64,000 bases of DNA from Gammaproteobacteria bacterium (GTDB taxonomy: Bacteria; Pseudomonadota; Gammaproteobacteria; Pseudomonadales; Halieaceae): NCBI GenBank assembly GCA_030426545.1, contig JAUHYL010000005.1, positions 43,427-107,426 on the forward strand. Reading direction: 5' to 3'. A model generated the notes under the pieces. It did not search any database. It saw only the letters and a program-made list of their open reading frames with translations, and was not told the DNA's origin. Numbering within the stretch: position 1 is the stretch's first letter; the number at the start of each line of letters is the position of its first letter. Positions 55,244 through 64,000 of the stretch are shown here, piece by piece. A program made the position numbers and the translations under genes.

Positions 55244-57895
55244 ATGATTGAAGACTCCGATCCCCAGGAAACGCGAGAGTGGATGGATGCGCTGGACGAG
55301 GTGGTCAAACACGCCGGCCCCGAGCGTGCCTCTTACCTGATGATGGAGGTCGCCAAGCACGCGATAGAGCAGCGGCTTCGCCTGCCCACCGCGATAGTGA
55401 CGCCATTTTCCAACACCATTGCGCCTGAAGAAGAGAAGATGATGCCGGGCGATCTGTTCATGGAGCGCCGCATCCGCTCGCTGGTGCGTTGGAACGCGAT
55501 GGCCATGGTGATGCGCGCCAATGATAACGACGAGGGGCTGGGTGGCCACATTTCCAGTTTTTCGTCCAGCGCAACGCTTTACGATGTGGGCTATAACCAT
55601 TTTTTTCGCGGCACCGATGATGGCCATCCCGGCGACCTCGTGTTTTACCAGGGGCACAGCGCGCCCGGGATGTACGCGCGTTCCTATCTAGAGGGGCGCA
55701 TATCGGAAGAGCAACTGGATAATTTCCGGCGCGAGGTAGACGGCAACGGCCTGTCTTCCTACCCGCACCCCTGGCTGATGTCCGATTACTGGCAGTTCCC
55801 CACGGTCTCGATGGGCCTGGGCCCCATTCAGGCCATCTACCAGGCGCGGGTGATGAAGTACCAGGAGCACCGCGGGCTGCTTGAACACAAGGACCGCAAC
55901 GTGTGGTGTTTCATGGGCGACGGCGAATGTGATGAGCCGGAGTCGCTGGGCGCCATTTCACTCGCCGGTCGTGAAAAGCTGGGCAATCTCATTTTTGTCA
56001 TCAATTGCAACCTGCAACGCCTCGATGGACCCGTGCGCGGCAACGGGAAAATCATCCAGGAGTTGGAAGGGGTGTTCCGCGGCGCCGGTTGGAATGTTCT
56101 CAAGGTGGTATGGGGGCGTAAATGGGATCCACTGCTTGAGCGGGATAAAACGGGGCTCTTGCAGCGTCGTATGGACGAAGTCTGTGATGGCGAGTTGCAA
56201 AACTACAAGTACAACGGCGGCGCCTACACGCGCGAGCACTTTTTCGGCAAGTATCCCGAGTTGCTGGAACTGGTTGAAGATCTGTCCGACGAGGACATCA
56301 TGTACCTCAACCGTGGCGGTCACGATCCTTACAAGGTGTACGCCGCCTACGCGCGCGCGGTGGAGGAGACAGTTCAACCCACGGTAATTCTGGCGATGAC
56401 CGTGAAGGGGTACGGCACCGGCGAGGCAGGCGAAGCCAATAACGAAACGCACTCTCTGAAGAAGCTCGACAAGGACAGCCTGCGCGCGTTCAGGGATCGA
56501 TTCATTGTCCCCATCAGCGATGATGACCTGGAGAACGTACCTTATTACAAGCCGTCGGAAGACAGTCCGGAAATGCGTTACATGCGCGAGCAGCGGCGCG
56601 AGTTGGGCGGACAGATTCCGGCGCGCCGTAATGCCATGCCGCGTCTGGAAACGCCGCCGCTTACCGCCTTCGGCAACCATTTAAAGAACAGCGGCAAACG
56701 CGAAATATCCACAACCATGGCGTTTGTGCGCATGCTGTCCAGTATTGCCAAGGATGGTGATATCGGCGAGCGCGTGGTGCCCATCGTGCCCGACGAAGCG
56801 CGCACCTTCGGCATGGAGGGGATGTTCCGTCAGTTGGGTATCTACTCCTCGGTAGGGCAACGCTACACGCCGCACGACGCTGGCCAGATCATGTTCTATA
56901 AGGAGGACATCAAGGGTCAGATCCTGGAGGAGGGCATCAATGAAGCGGGAGCGTTCTCCGCCTGGATAGCCGCTGCCACTTCCTACAGCACCAGCAATTA
57001 CCCCATGGTGCCATTTTATATTTTCTACTCCATGTTCGGCTTTCAGCGCATTGGCGATCTGGCCTGGGCCGCTGGAGACAGCCAGGCTCGCGGTTTTCTC
57101 ATCGGTGCAACGGCAGGGCGCACCACGTTGAATGGCGAGGGCCTGCAACACCAGGATGGACACAGCCACATTCTCAGCGGCACGATTCCAAATTGCATCA
57201 GCTATGACCCGGCCTACGCCTACGAGCTCGCGGTTATTGTGCAGGACGGCCTGCGCCGAATGTTCACCGAGGGCGAAAACAAGTTCTATTACATCACCAC
57301 CATGAACGAGAACTATCTGCAGCCCGATATGCCCCAGGGCGCGGAAGACGGCATCGTGAAGGGGATGTACCAGCGCAACCGTTCCTCACTCGACAGTAAG
57401 CTGCGCGTGCAATTGCTCGGTGGTGGCACGATCCTGCGTGAGGTGGAGGCCGCGGCTCAGATGCTGGAGCAGGACTATCAGGTGGCAGCGGATGTCTGGA
57501 GCCTGACCAGTGTCAATGAGCTGCAGCGTGAGGGTAAATCAGTACAGCGTTGGAACATGCTGCACCCCGATGAGGAGCCGCGTCGGCCTTACGTAACCCA
57601 GCTTCTGCAGGATGCGGAAGGCCCGGTGGTAGCGGCTACAGACTACGTCAAACTTTACGCGGATCAGATTCGTGAGTTCGTACCGGCGCGCTACACAGTG
57701 CTGGGCACAGACGGCTTTGGCCGTTCGGACACGCGCAGAAAGCTGCGTCAGTTTTTTGAGGTGAGTCGCGAGTATGTGGTGCTGGCTGCGCTGCAATCGT
57801 TGGCCGACGAGGGCAGCATCGAACGTAGTGTAGTCGCCGAAGCGATCACTGCGCTGCAGATAGACAGCGAACGGCCTGACCCGTTCACCGTGTGA
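55244..57895 (+). CDS. aceE: Pyruvate dehydrogenase E1 component, homodimeric type
   Basis: An 883-residue thiamine diphosphate enzyme that decarboxylates pyruvate and acetylates the lipoyl arm of E2. The TPP motif runs from [14 protein letters not shown] to FVINCN in the first third. Further landmarks are [26 protein letters not shown] and [22 protein letters not shown]. The C-terminus ([25 protein letters not shown]) is typical of the E. coli type. ATG 55244 follows AGAGGA. aceF begins 16 bases later; no lpd gene follows. Confidence 0.98.
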   Translation: MIEDSDPQETREWMDALDEVVKHAGPERASYLMMEVAKHAIEQRLRLPTAIVTPFSNTIAPEEEKMMPGDLFMERRIRSLVRWNAMAMVMRANDNDEGLGGHISSFSSSATLYDVGYNHFFRGTDDGHPGDLVFYQGHSAPGMYARSYLEGRISEEQLDNFRREVDGNGLSSYPHPWLMSDYWQFPTVSMGLGPIQAIYQARVMKYQEHRGLLEHKDRNVWCFMGDGECDEPESLGAISLAGREKLGNLIFVINCNLQRLDGPVRGNGKIIQELEGVFRGAGWNVLKVVWGRKWDPLLERDKTGLLQRRMDEVCDGELQNYKYNGGAYTREHFFGKYPELLELVEDLSDEDIMYLNRGGHDPYKVYAAYARAVEETVQPTVILAMTVKGYGTGEAGEANNETHSLKKLDKDSLRAFRDRFIVPISDDDLENVPYYKPSEDSPEMRYMREQRRELGGQIPARRNAMPRLETPPLTAFGNHLKNSGKREISTTMAFVRMLSSIAKDGDIGERVVPIVPDEARTFGMEGMFRQLGIYSSVGQRYTPHDAGQIMFYKEDIKGQILEEGINEAGAFSAWIAAATSYSTSNYPMVPFYIFYSMFGFQRIGDLAWAAGDSQARGFLIGATAGRTTLNGEGLQHQDGHSHILSGTIPNCISYDPAYAYELAVIVQDGLRRMFTEGENKFYYITTMNENYLQPDMPQGAEDGIVKGMYQRNRSSLDSKLRVQLLGGGTILREVEAAAQMLEQDYQVAADVWSLTSVNELQREGKSVQRWNMLHPDEEPRRPYVTQLLQDAEGPVVAATDYVKLYADQIREFVPARYTVLGTDGFGRSDTRRKLRQFFEVSREYVVLAALQSLADEGSIERSVVAEAITALQIDSERPDPFTV

Positions 57896-57911
57896 GGCAG
57901 GGAGAGCAAAC

Positions 57912-59306
57912 GTGGCGATAGAACAGGTAAGCGTGCCCGATATCGGCGGCTCCGAGGGTGCCGAGGTGATTGAGATTCTCGTGGCCGTGGGGGATTCGGT
58001 AGCGTTAGAGCAAAGTCTGATCGTGCTTGAGTCAGACAAGGCATCGATGGAAATTCCCTCCACCGCCGCGGGGAAGGTGGTTGAACTGCTCGTGGCAGAG
58101 GGCGATGAACTGGTCGAGGGGTCGCCCATTGTTCGCGTTGAGGTGGACGGCACGGAGACGCAAGCTGCCGACGGTGCCAGTGACACACCGAGCGATGTGC
58201 CCGCAACGGAAGACTCGAAAACCCGGCAAGACACTTCCGATGTGCCGGTTGCAGCGCAGGACAGCAAGGCGCCACCCAAAGAAGAGGCAGACCAACCCAG
58301 GGTGTCCGCCGAAGCGGCGCCTGCCTCAGAAACGCAGGCCCCCAAAGCGCAGGGCGCCGAGGCCGGGCAAACTGCGGCCCCCGCTTCAGATGCTGTCGGC
58401 GAGCAATCCTCCGGTGTCTACGCGGGCCCCGCGGTGCGCAAACTCGCGCGCGAGTTTGGTGTGCCGCTGGCATCCGTGACGGGCACCGGCCCCAACGGGC
58501 GCGTGCTGAAGGAAGATCTGCACAAGTTTGTACAGCGCTCGCTGGCCGACGAGGGGTCGTCCGGAGGCGCTGCCATTCCTGCGGTGCCCGAGGTTGATTT
58601 TGCGAAGTTCGGTGAAGTTGAAGTGGTAGAGCGCAGCAAGCTGGATCGACTGACCGCCGACAACATGCATCGAAGCTGGCTGAACGTTCCCCACGTCACT
58701 CAGACCGATGAGGCTGATATTACTGAGCTGGAAGCGTTCAGGCGTAGCCTGAAAGGCGAGGCGGAACAGCGTGGGGTAAAAGTATCGCCGCTGCCGTTTG
58801 TGCTCAAGGCCTGCGCGCTGGCGTTGCGCGAGAATCCCAAATTGAACAGTTCACTGGCCAGCGGCGGCGCGGAACTTGTCTTTAAGCAGTATGTGCACAT
58901 AGGGATGGCGGTGGATACGCCCGTGGGCCTGTTGGTGCCGGTTATTCGCGACGTGGACAGAAAGACAATCTGGGAACTGTCTGCCGAGATTGCCGACCTT
59001 GCGGGGAAAGCACGTGAACGCAAACTCAGCCCCGCCCAGATGCAGGGCGGCTGCTTTACTATTTCCAGCCTCGGGAATATCGGCGGCACGGGCTTTACGC
59101 CAATCGTGAATACCCCGGAAGTAGCCATTCTGGGCGTATCACGGGCGGCGACCAGGCCACTGTGGGATGGGGAGCAGTTTCAGCCGCGAACGGTGCTGCC
59201 ACTAGCGTTGTCGTACGATCACAGAGTGGTCAACGGCGGCGACGGCGGTCGATTTCTGACACTCGTCGCTCAGTTACTCGGTGATATCCGCCGGCTGATT
59301 CTTTAA
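57912..59306 (+). CDS. aceF: Pyruvate dehydrogenase E2 (dihydrolipoamide acetyltransferase)
   Basis: A 464-residue core subunit with one lipoyl domain (lipoylated Lys43 in ESDKASME), an Ala/Pro-rich linker (about 80-165), a peripheral subunit-binding domain ([18 protein letters not shown]) and a catalytic domain. The active histidine is in [13 protein letters not shown]; the residue four beyond it is Asn, as in Azotobacter E2. E. coli has three lipoyl domains, here only one. The GTG start is preceded by AGGGAGAG. The E3 gene must be elsewhere. Confidence 0.96.
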   Translation: MAIEQVSVPDIGGSEGAEVIEILVAVGDSVALEQSLIVLESDKASMEIPSTAAGKVVELLVAEGDELVEGSPIVRVEVDGTETQAADGASDTPSDVPATEDSKTRQDTSDVPVAAQDSKAPPKEEADQPRVSAEAAPASETQAPKAQGAEAGQTAAPASDAVGEQSSGVYAGPAVRKLAREFGVPLASVTGTGPNGRVLKEDLHKFVQRSLADEGSSGGAAIPAVPEVDFAKFGEVEVVERSKLDRLTADNMHRSWLNVPHVTQTDEADITELEAFRRSLKGEAEQRGVKVSPLPFVLKACALALRENPKLNSSLASGGAELVFKQYVHIGMAVDTPVGLLVPVIRDVDRKTIWELSAEIADLAGKARERKLSPAQMQGGCFTISSLGNIGGTGFTPIVNTPEVAILGVSRAATRPLWDGEQFQPRTVLPLALSYDHRVVNGGDGGRFLTLVAQLLGDIRRLIL

Positions 59307-59579
59307 GGTACCGCCTTCTAATGTCGCGTTTCCGGGCGGTGGTAGATCTGGCGCTGTGCGTTGTTTATTTTTTTTTGACGCTGCGCTGTGACCCTCTACG
59401 CCAGGTCTGCCAATTATTCTTCGAGGCGCAAGCCTGACGGACGGCATCTGGCACAGTACCTGCTAGCATTAGGCGAGCCTGCACTGGTAGCTTGCACACG
59501 CTGACCGTGCTGCACAACTTGAGAGCATTTTTCCCATTGCGGTTGCGTCAAATTGGTGCGCAGCTGAGGAACTTTACAC

Positions 59580-60428
59580 ATGCGCGTGGACAACGCTGCG
59601 GGTTTATTGGTCTTTACAGACCTCGACGGCTCGCTGCTGGACCATCACAGCTATAGTCACCAGGCTGCCTTGCCGCAACTGCGGCGACTCGAGCAGCTAG
59701 GCGTACCCGTTATTCCCGTCAGCAGTAAAACGCGGCAGGAGATCGAAGCACTGCGCCGGCAACTGGGCAACACCGAGCCCTTTATCGCAGAGAATGGCGC
59801 CGCCGCCTTCATACCACAGGGTTACTTCGCGCAGCAGCCCGCCGGGACAGTGCTGCGCGACGGGTATTGGGTGCGGGAGTGGGCGGCGGAGCGCGATGTC
59901 TGGCTGGGTGTGCTGACGAGCCTGGAAGACGAGTTTGCCGGTGAGTATGAGACTTTTAGCGCGGTGGGTGTTGAGGGCGTGATGGCGCTTACCGGGCTCG
60001 ATAGAGCCGCTGCCGAGCTGGCTAACCGGCGCGATTACAGTGAGCAGGTGCGCTGGTTGGGAGAGAGAGCGCGCAAGGCAGTGTTTGTAGAGGCATTGCA
60101 GGGCAACGGCGCCAGCGTGACCCAGGGCGGACGCTTCCTCTCAGTGTCGGGCAACTGTAGCAAGGGTGACGCACTTTGCTGGCTGCGGGAGGTGTACCAG
60201 GCCGCATGGCAGGAGTGCACGGTGTGTGACCTGGCCATTGGTGACAGCGCCAACGATATCGACATGCTGGAGGTCGCGCATACCTGTCTACTTATCCGCT
60301 CCCCGGCACACGAGTTGCCACGCTTGCAGCGGCAGGACGGTATCCTGTTGAGTACGGTGCCCGGGCCAGCGGGATGGGCGGAGGGCGTTGACCGGTGGCT
60401 TCAGAATCATCAGGAAAAACTTGCTTAG
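59580..60428 (+). CDS. Mannosyl/glucosyl-3-phosphoglycerate phosphatase (HAD)
   Basis: A 282-residue HAD-superfamily phosphatase of the MpgP/GpgP type. The nucleophile is in VFTDLDGSLLDHH, followed by VIPVSSKTRQEIEAL and IAENGAAAFIP. The C-terminal GDSANDIDMLEVAHTCLLI is the metal-binding motif IV. It removes the phosphate from mannosyl- or glucosyl-3-phosphoglycerate. Gene order with a glucosyl-3-phosphoglycerate synthase-like gene 30 bases downstream makes the glucosyl substrate more likely. Confidence 0.88.
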   Translation: MRVDNAAGLLVFTDLDGSLLDHHSYSHQAALPQLRRLEQLGVPVIPVSSKTRQEIEALRRQLGNTEPFIAENGAAAFIPQGYFAQQPAGTVLRDGYWVREWAAERDVWLGVLTSLEDEFAGEYETFSAVGVEGVMALTGLDRAAAELANRRDYSEQVRWLGERARKAVFVEALQGNGASVTQGGRFLSVSGNCSKGDALCWLREVYQAAWQECTVCDLAIGDSANDIDMLEVAHTCLLIRSPAHELPRLQRQDGILLSTVPGPAGWAEGVDRWLQNHQEKLA

Positions 60429-60458
60429 AAATTTGCGGAGAATTCAGAGAAACGCGCT

Positions 60459-61697
60459 ATGGCTGACTTTTATCAAAATGGCATTGTAACCACGCTGCAT
60501 AACCTGTCGCGGCGGCCGGTTGAAGAACTGGAGCAGGAACTGGCGGGCTTTTCTCGCGTGCGCCCCCTCGGTCTTATCCTTCCCGCCCTGTTTTCAGAAC
60601 TTGAGGGGGCTGCACTCCCTGAGATCGTCAAGGAAATCCGCCAGGTGCCTTACCTCAGCGAGATCGTTATCGGGCTGGATCGTGCGGATCAGGATCAGTT
60701 TCGGCAGGCACTCAGTTTTTTCGAAAGCCTGCCGCAGCGGCACAGGATTCTCTGGAACGACGGGCCACGACTCCGGGCGCTGGACAGTGAGCTTGAGGCC
60801 TTGGGCCTGGCGCCGCGCGAGCCCGGTAAGGGACGTAACGTCTGGTACTGCATGGGCTACGTGCTGGCGTCAGGGCGGGCGGAATCGGTGGCGCTGCACG
60901 ACTGTGACGTATTGACCTATGACCGTTCCCTGCTAGCCCGGCTGATTTACCCCGTCGCCCATCCGCATTTCAACTACGAGTTTTGCAAGGGCTACTATGC
61001 GCGCGTCGCGGACGGGAAAATCAACGGCCGCGTTTCCCGACTGCTGGTGACGCCTTTGTTGCGCGCGCTGAAAAAAACACTGGGCGATTTAAAGTACCTG
61101 GAATTTATGGACAGCTTTCGCTATCCCCTGGCGGGTGAGTTCAGTTTTCGGCGGGATGTGCTGAAAGATATTCTGATACCCAGTGACTGGGGCCTGGAAA
61201 TCGGTGTGTTGTCAGAGATGTTTCGCAACTACGCCAATAACCGACTTTGCCAGGCCGATATCGCCGATGTCTATGATCACAAGCACCAGGACTTGTCTGC
61301 GGATGATGACAACGCCGGTCTATCAAGAATGTCGATTGATATATCGAAGGCGCTGTTCAGGAAGCTGGCGGCACAGGGTGTGACGTTCTCGCCCGAAACC
61401 TTTCGTTCGTTGAAAGCAACCTACTATCGAATTGCGCTGGATTTCGTTGAAACATACAACAACGATGCGCTGATGAACGGCCTAAGCCTGGATATTCACG
61501 TTGAAGAGAAATCGGTCGAGCTGTTCGCGGAGAACATTATCAAAGCGGGTGAGGACTTTCTGGAGCGCCCCATGGAAAGGCCGTTCATCCCCAGCTGGAA
61601 TCGTGTGGTCAGCGCTATGCCGGACGTGTTTGATCGCCTGCTGGCAGCGGTAGAGGCTGACCATCAGGAGTTTGCGGTTGCGGATTCCCGCGAATGA
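60459..61697 (+). CDS. gpgS: Glucosyl-3-phosphoglycerate synthase-like glycosyltransferase
   Basis: A 412-residue GT81-type enzyme. The N-terminal [16 protein letters not shown] and VIGLDRAD resemble the GpgS pattern. The DxD-like metal motif is LHDCDVLTY (residues 146-154), then [32 protein letters not shown], and [10 protein letters not shown] with [10 protein letters not shown]. It would transfer glucose from an NDP sugar to 3-phosphoglycerate, the first step to the compatible solute glucosylglycerate. The stop overlaps the next gene's ATG. The sugar cannot be proved from motifs. Confidence 0.88.
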   Translation: MADFYQNGIVTTLHNLSRRPVEELEQELAGFSRVRPLGLILPALFSELEGAALPEIVKEIRQVPYLSEIVIGLDRADQDQFRQALSFFESLPQRHRILWNDGPRLRALDSELEALGLAPREPGKGRNVWYCMGYVLASGRAESVALHDCDVLTYDRSLLARLIYPVAHPHFNYEFCKGYYARVADGKINGRVSRLLVTPLLRALKKTLGDLKYLEFMDSFRYPLAGEFSFRRDVLKDILIPSDWGLEIGVLSEMFRNYANNRLCQADIADVYDHKHQDLSADDDNAGLSRMSIDISKALFRKLAAQGVTFSPETFRSLKATYYRIALDFVETYNNDALMNGLSLDIHVEEKSVELFAENIIKAGEDFLERPMERPFIPSWNRVVSAMPDVFDRLLAAVEADHQEFAVADSRE

Positions 61698-63451
61698 GTG
61701 AGGGCATTTCTTTATTACTGCGAGTGCAGCAGCACCTTGATGTCATCTATCGCGCCAATCCGCTGCAGGCGAATCTGGAGGGACTTGCGCAGCAGCTGAT
61801 TGCTGTGATGGGTCTGGCGCAGGACGCAGAGCAGGTGCCGCACCAGGTCAATCACTGGAGCGAGCGGGATGCGATTGTCATTACCTACGGCGATACATTT
61901 TTGCGAGAGGACGAAAAGCCCCTGCAAACCCTCAAAGCTTTCCTGGATGAGCAGGCAGATCAACTGCTCAGCGGTGTACACCTGCTGCCCTTTTATCCCT
62001 GGAGCTCTGATGATGGCTTCTCCGTACTGGACTATTCAAGCGTCAACGAAGCGCTGGGTGACTGGGCCGATGTAACGGCAATCGCGACCGAGTATGACTT
62101 GATGGCTGACCTGGTGATCAACCACTGCTCCAGTCGAAGCCTTTGGTTCGAGAACTTCCTCAAGGGTAAGGCGCCGGGGGCGGGGTACTTTTTCACCGCT
62201 TCTCCTGCGGATGACCTGAAGGCCGTCGTGCGCCCGCGAACCTCGGAATTATTGCAGGAGGTGGAAACCAGCAGCGGCGTCAAGCATGTCTGGTGCACCT
62301 TCAGTCATGATCAGGTGGATCTGGATTTTCGCAACCCGGAAGTACTGCGCCAGTTTGTGTCCATTATCCGGCACTACCTGGATCAGGGTGTGCGCATTTT
62401 TCGACTCGATGCGGTGGCCTTTTTGTGGAAGGTCCCCGGTACGTCGTGCATTAATCTCGAGGAAACGCATGAAATCGTACGCTTGCTGCGCACGCTGACA
62501 GAGCAGGCTCGCGAGGATGCACTGTTAATTACTGAAACGAATATCCCCAACCGGGAAAATCTTTCCTACTTTGGCAACGCCAACGAGGCGCACTGCGTCT
62601 ACAATTTTTCTTTGCCGCCGCTGCTGGTAAACACCCTGATAAGTGGTGACTGCCGCTATCTCAACCAGTGGATGATGAGTATGCCGCAGGCCCAGAATGG
62701 CACCGCTTACCTGAACTTTATCGCCTCTCACGACGGTATCGGTCTGCGACCGGCGGAGGGGCTGTTATCCGATGAGGAGCTTGAGCGGATGGTCCTCACG
62801 ATGGAGGAATTCGGTGGGCACGTCTCCTATCGCTCGCTTGAAGACGGGAAGAGCAAGCCGTATGAAATCAATATTGCACTGTTCGATGCACTGAAGGGCA
62901 CCGTCCATGGGCTGGATGCTTATAATGTCGAACGCTTTGTCTGTGCTCATGCGATTATGCTGGGGCTGGAAGGAATACCGGCTTTCTACATTCATAGTTT
63001 GCTCGGCACTCACAATGATTACGCGCGTGTTGAGCACAGCGGCCACTACCGGGCAATCAACCGACACCAGTGGAGCTACCCGGCGCTGCAGGCAGTATTG
63101 CAGGATAAGGAGTCCAGTCACCGCCAGGTATTTGATCAGCTTAAAGCGCTGCTCAGGTTACGCCGGGAACAGGCTGCGTTTCACCCCAATGCCCTGCAGT
63201 TTATTTTGCACCTGAGCGACGGATTGTTTGGCTTCCAACGGGAGAGCCTGGATACGCAACAAAGTATCTTTTGCATCAGCAATGTAACCCTGGAGCCACA
63301 ATCTCTGACGCTCTCCAGTATTGACCTTGTCGATAGCGAGCATTGGGTGGAGCTGATATCCGGTGCGGCGATCAGTGCCACTGATGGCGAGTACGTGTTA
63401 TCTCCCTACCAGACGCTCTGGATCAGCAACACAGCACCCGCCGCGCGCTAG
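61694..63451 (+). CDS. GH13_18 glucoside phosphorylase, likely glucosylglycerate phosphorylase
   Basis: A 585-residue alpha-amylase-fold enzyme of the sucrose phosphorylase group. Catalytic residues are the nucleophile Asp239 ([11 protein letters not shown]), acid/base Glu281 (ITETNIP) and stabilising Asp347 (ASHDGIG). Sucrose phosphorylases are nearer 500 residues; the extra N-terminal region and the gpgS-phosphatase neighbours fit the glucosylglycerate phosphorylase branch. It would split glucosylglycerate with phosphate to glucose-1-phosphate and glycerate. It is coupled to gpgS by an ATGA overlap and shares its stop region with the convergent partial gene. Confidence 0.86.
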   Translation: MSEGISLLLRVQQHLDVIYRANPLQANLEGLAQQLIAVMGLAQDAEQVPHQVNHWSERDAIVITYGDTFLREDEKPLQTLKAFLDEQADQLLSGVHLLPFYPWSSDDGFSVLDYSSVNEALGDWADVTAIATEYDLMADLVINHCSSRSLWFENFLKGKAPGAGYFFTASPADDLKAVVRPRTSELLQEVETSSGVKHVWCTFSHDQVDLDFRNPEVLRQFVSIIRHYLDQGVRIFRLDAVAFLWKVPGTSCINLEETHEIVRLLRTLTEQAREDALLITETNIPNRENLSYFGNANEAHCVYNFSLPPLLVNTLISGDCRYLNQWMMSMPQAQNGTAYLNFIASHDGIGLRPAEGLLSDEELERMVLTMEEFGGHVSYRSLEDGKSKPYEINIALFDALKGTVHGLDAYNVERFVCAHAIMLGLEGIPAFYIHSLLGTHNDYARVEHSGHYRAINRHQWSYPALQAVLQDKESSHRQVFDQLKALLRLRREQAAFHPNALQFILHLSDGLFGFQRESLDTQQSIFCISNVTLEPQSLTLSSIDLVDSEHWVELISGAAISATDGEYVLSPYQTLWISNTAPAAR

Positions 63452-64000
63452 CGCGTCCAGTTCCAGTGCTTGTGTACAGCTGCCAGTAGTTCGCTACCCA
63501 TTGCAGCGTCCCCGGCATTCAGGGGCCAAAGGTTGGGTGTGCTGTGTTCTAGTTCAGGCAGTGTGAGCATTTTGGCACCCGCGTCGCGATGGTGGTGGAT
63601 GAACTTCAGGGTGCGAAATCCGTCCAGCCACGTATTGAACTGTCGTTTGAATTGCGCGCCTGATTTACTCTGCCTGTGGCAATGTGCCAGGGCCTCTTCT
63701 ATCCCCAGCGCTGCCAATGCCTCCATTGCGAACTGCGTAGTGGACTGCGGTAAGTGTGCAGACTCCAACAGCGCACCGATATCCGCAGGCGAAGCAATCG
63801 ACTGCTTTGAAACGCCGTTTAGCAGGACGCGCAGTAGTTCGAATACCTGTGGGTTGTAGAACACAGCAGCGTTGTCGACGGGGTTGCCACCCGCCAGGGC
63901 TTCCACTGCTGGTCCGGTGCCGAACGGAACGCGGCTGGAGCGTCTGCTGGCAATCTGTATACACGCACCCTGCATGCGTTCGATGCTGCCCAGCTTGGCC
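63448..64000 (-). CDS. Unidentified protein, 5' end outside the window
   Basis: The frame stays open to the right edge, so the gene starts beyond 64000; about 183 C-terminal residues are seen. An internal ATG at 63975 is probably not the start. I recognise no family: the sequence has an Asn/Pro-rich [19 protein letters not shown], a [12 protein letters not shown] segment with three His, and ends NWTR. The stop overlaps the phosphorylase stop tail-to-tail within CTAG. The gene is transcribed toward the glucosylglycerate operon. Confidence 0.6.
   Translation of the reverse strand, partial: AKLGSIERMQGACIQIASRRSSRVPFGTGPAVEALAGGNPVDNAAVFYNPQVFELLRVLLNGVSKQSIASPADIGALLESAHLPQSTTQFAMEALAALGIEEALAHCHRQSKSGAQFKRQFNTWLDGFRTLKFIHHHRDAGAKMLTLPELEHSTPNLWPLNAGDAAMGSELLAAVHKHWNWTR

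Noticed and set aside
57912..59306. Asn instead of Asp in the E2 active-site motif
   Set aside because: Asn is the natural residue in Azotobacter E2, so this is not a defect.

Overview
The window reads as one 64 kb chromosomal segment of a marine-type gammaproteobacterium, most like the Halieaceae/Cellvibrionales. The grounds are the ssrA, smpB, ratA, ratB, bamE, fur and recN neighbourhood, Pseudomonas-like Fur and AceF residues, crotonase, thioesterase and DUF3604 genes, and F420-type oxidoreductase families. Placement is from gene content only. Most of the DNA is GC-rich. Positions 1-1900 and about 28,700-35,800 look clearly AT-richer, and both hold accessory genes.

Region 1 (1-2340): two small lipoproteins and an M15-like peptidase lie beside the 3' end of a minus-strand tmRNA gene, a classic integration site, so this may be the edge of a genomic island. 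Region 2 (2400-17,700) is housekeeping: a DUF481 outer-membrane protein, smpB, a sodium-coupled transporter, ratA-ratB, bamE, fur, recN, and the heat-shock block hrcA, grpE, dnaK, dnaJ followed by dapB, cnoX and a glycosyltransferase. A good sigma-32 promoter precedes grpE. Unusual hairpin-rich gaps lie beside smpB and between dnaK and dnaJ.

Region 3 (17,900-27,700) is metabolic: an F420-type luciferase-like oxidoreductase, aceK, a histidine phosphatase, tesB, a double TetR regulator, a MATE pump, tag, a crotonase and a divergent ApbE. Region 4 (27,700-43,900) is for signalling. It has two giant beta-propeller sensor kinases, a secreted protein with six 12-residue Arg/Trp repeats, a subtilisin-like lipoprotein directly upstream of it, and three GGDEF/EAL proteins. 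The repeat protein, the protease and the sensor domains of the kinases would all sit outside the inner membrane and are encoded in a row on one strand. A peptide-processing and sensing pathway is therefore conceivable, but unproven.

Region 5 (44,200-59,300) holds a crotonase coupled to a DUF3604 lipoprotein, a deazaflavin nitroreductase-like protein, nadA, a BepA-like chaperone-protease, a TusA-like protein, a PerM-like permease, a pitrilysin-like lipoprotein, and aceE-aceF. Region 6 (59,580-63,451) is a compact three-gene operon that looks able to make and phosphorolytically recycle glucosylglycerate. A partial unidentified gene runs off the right end.
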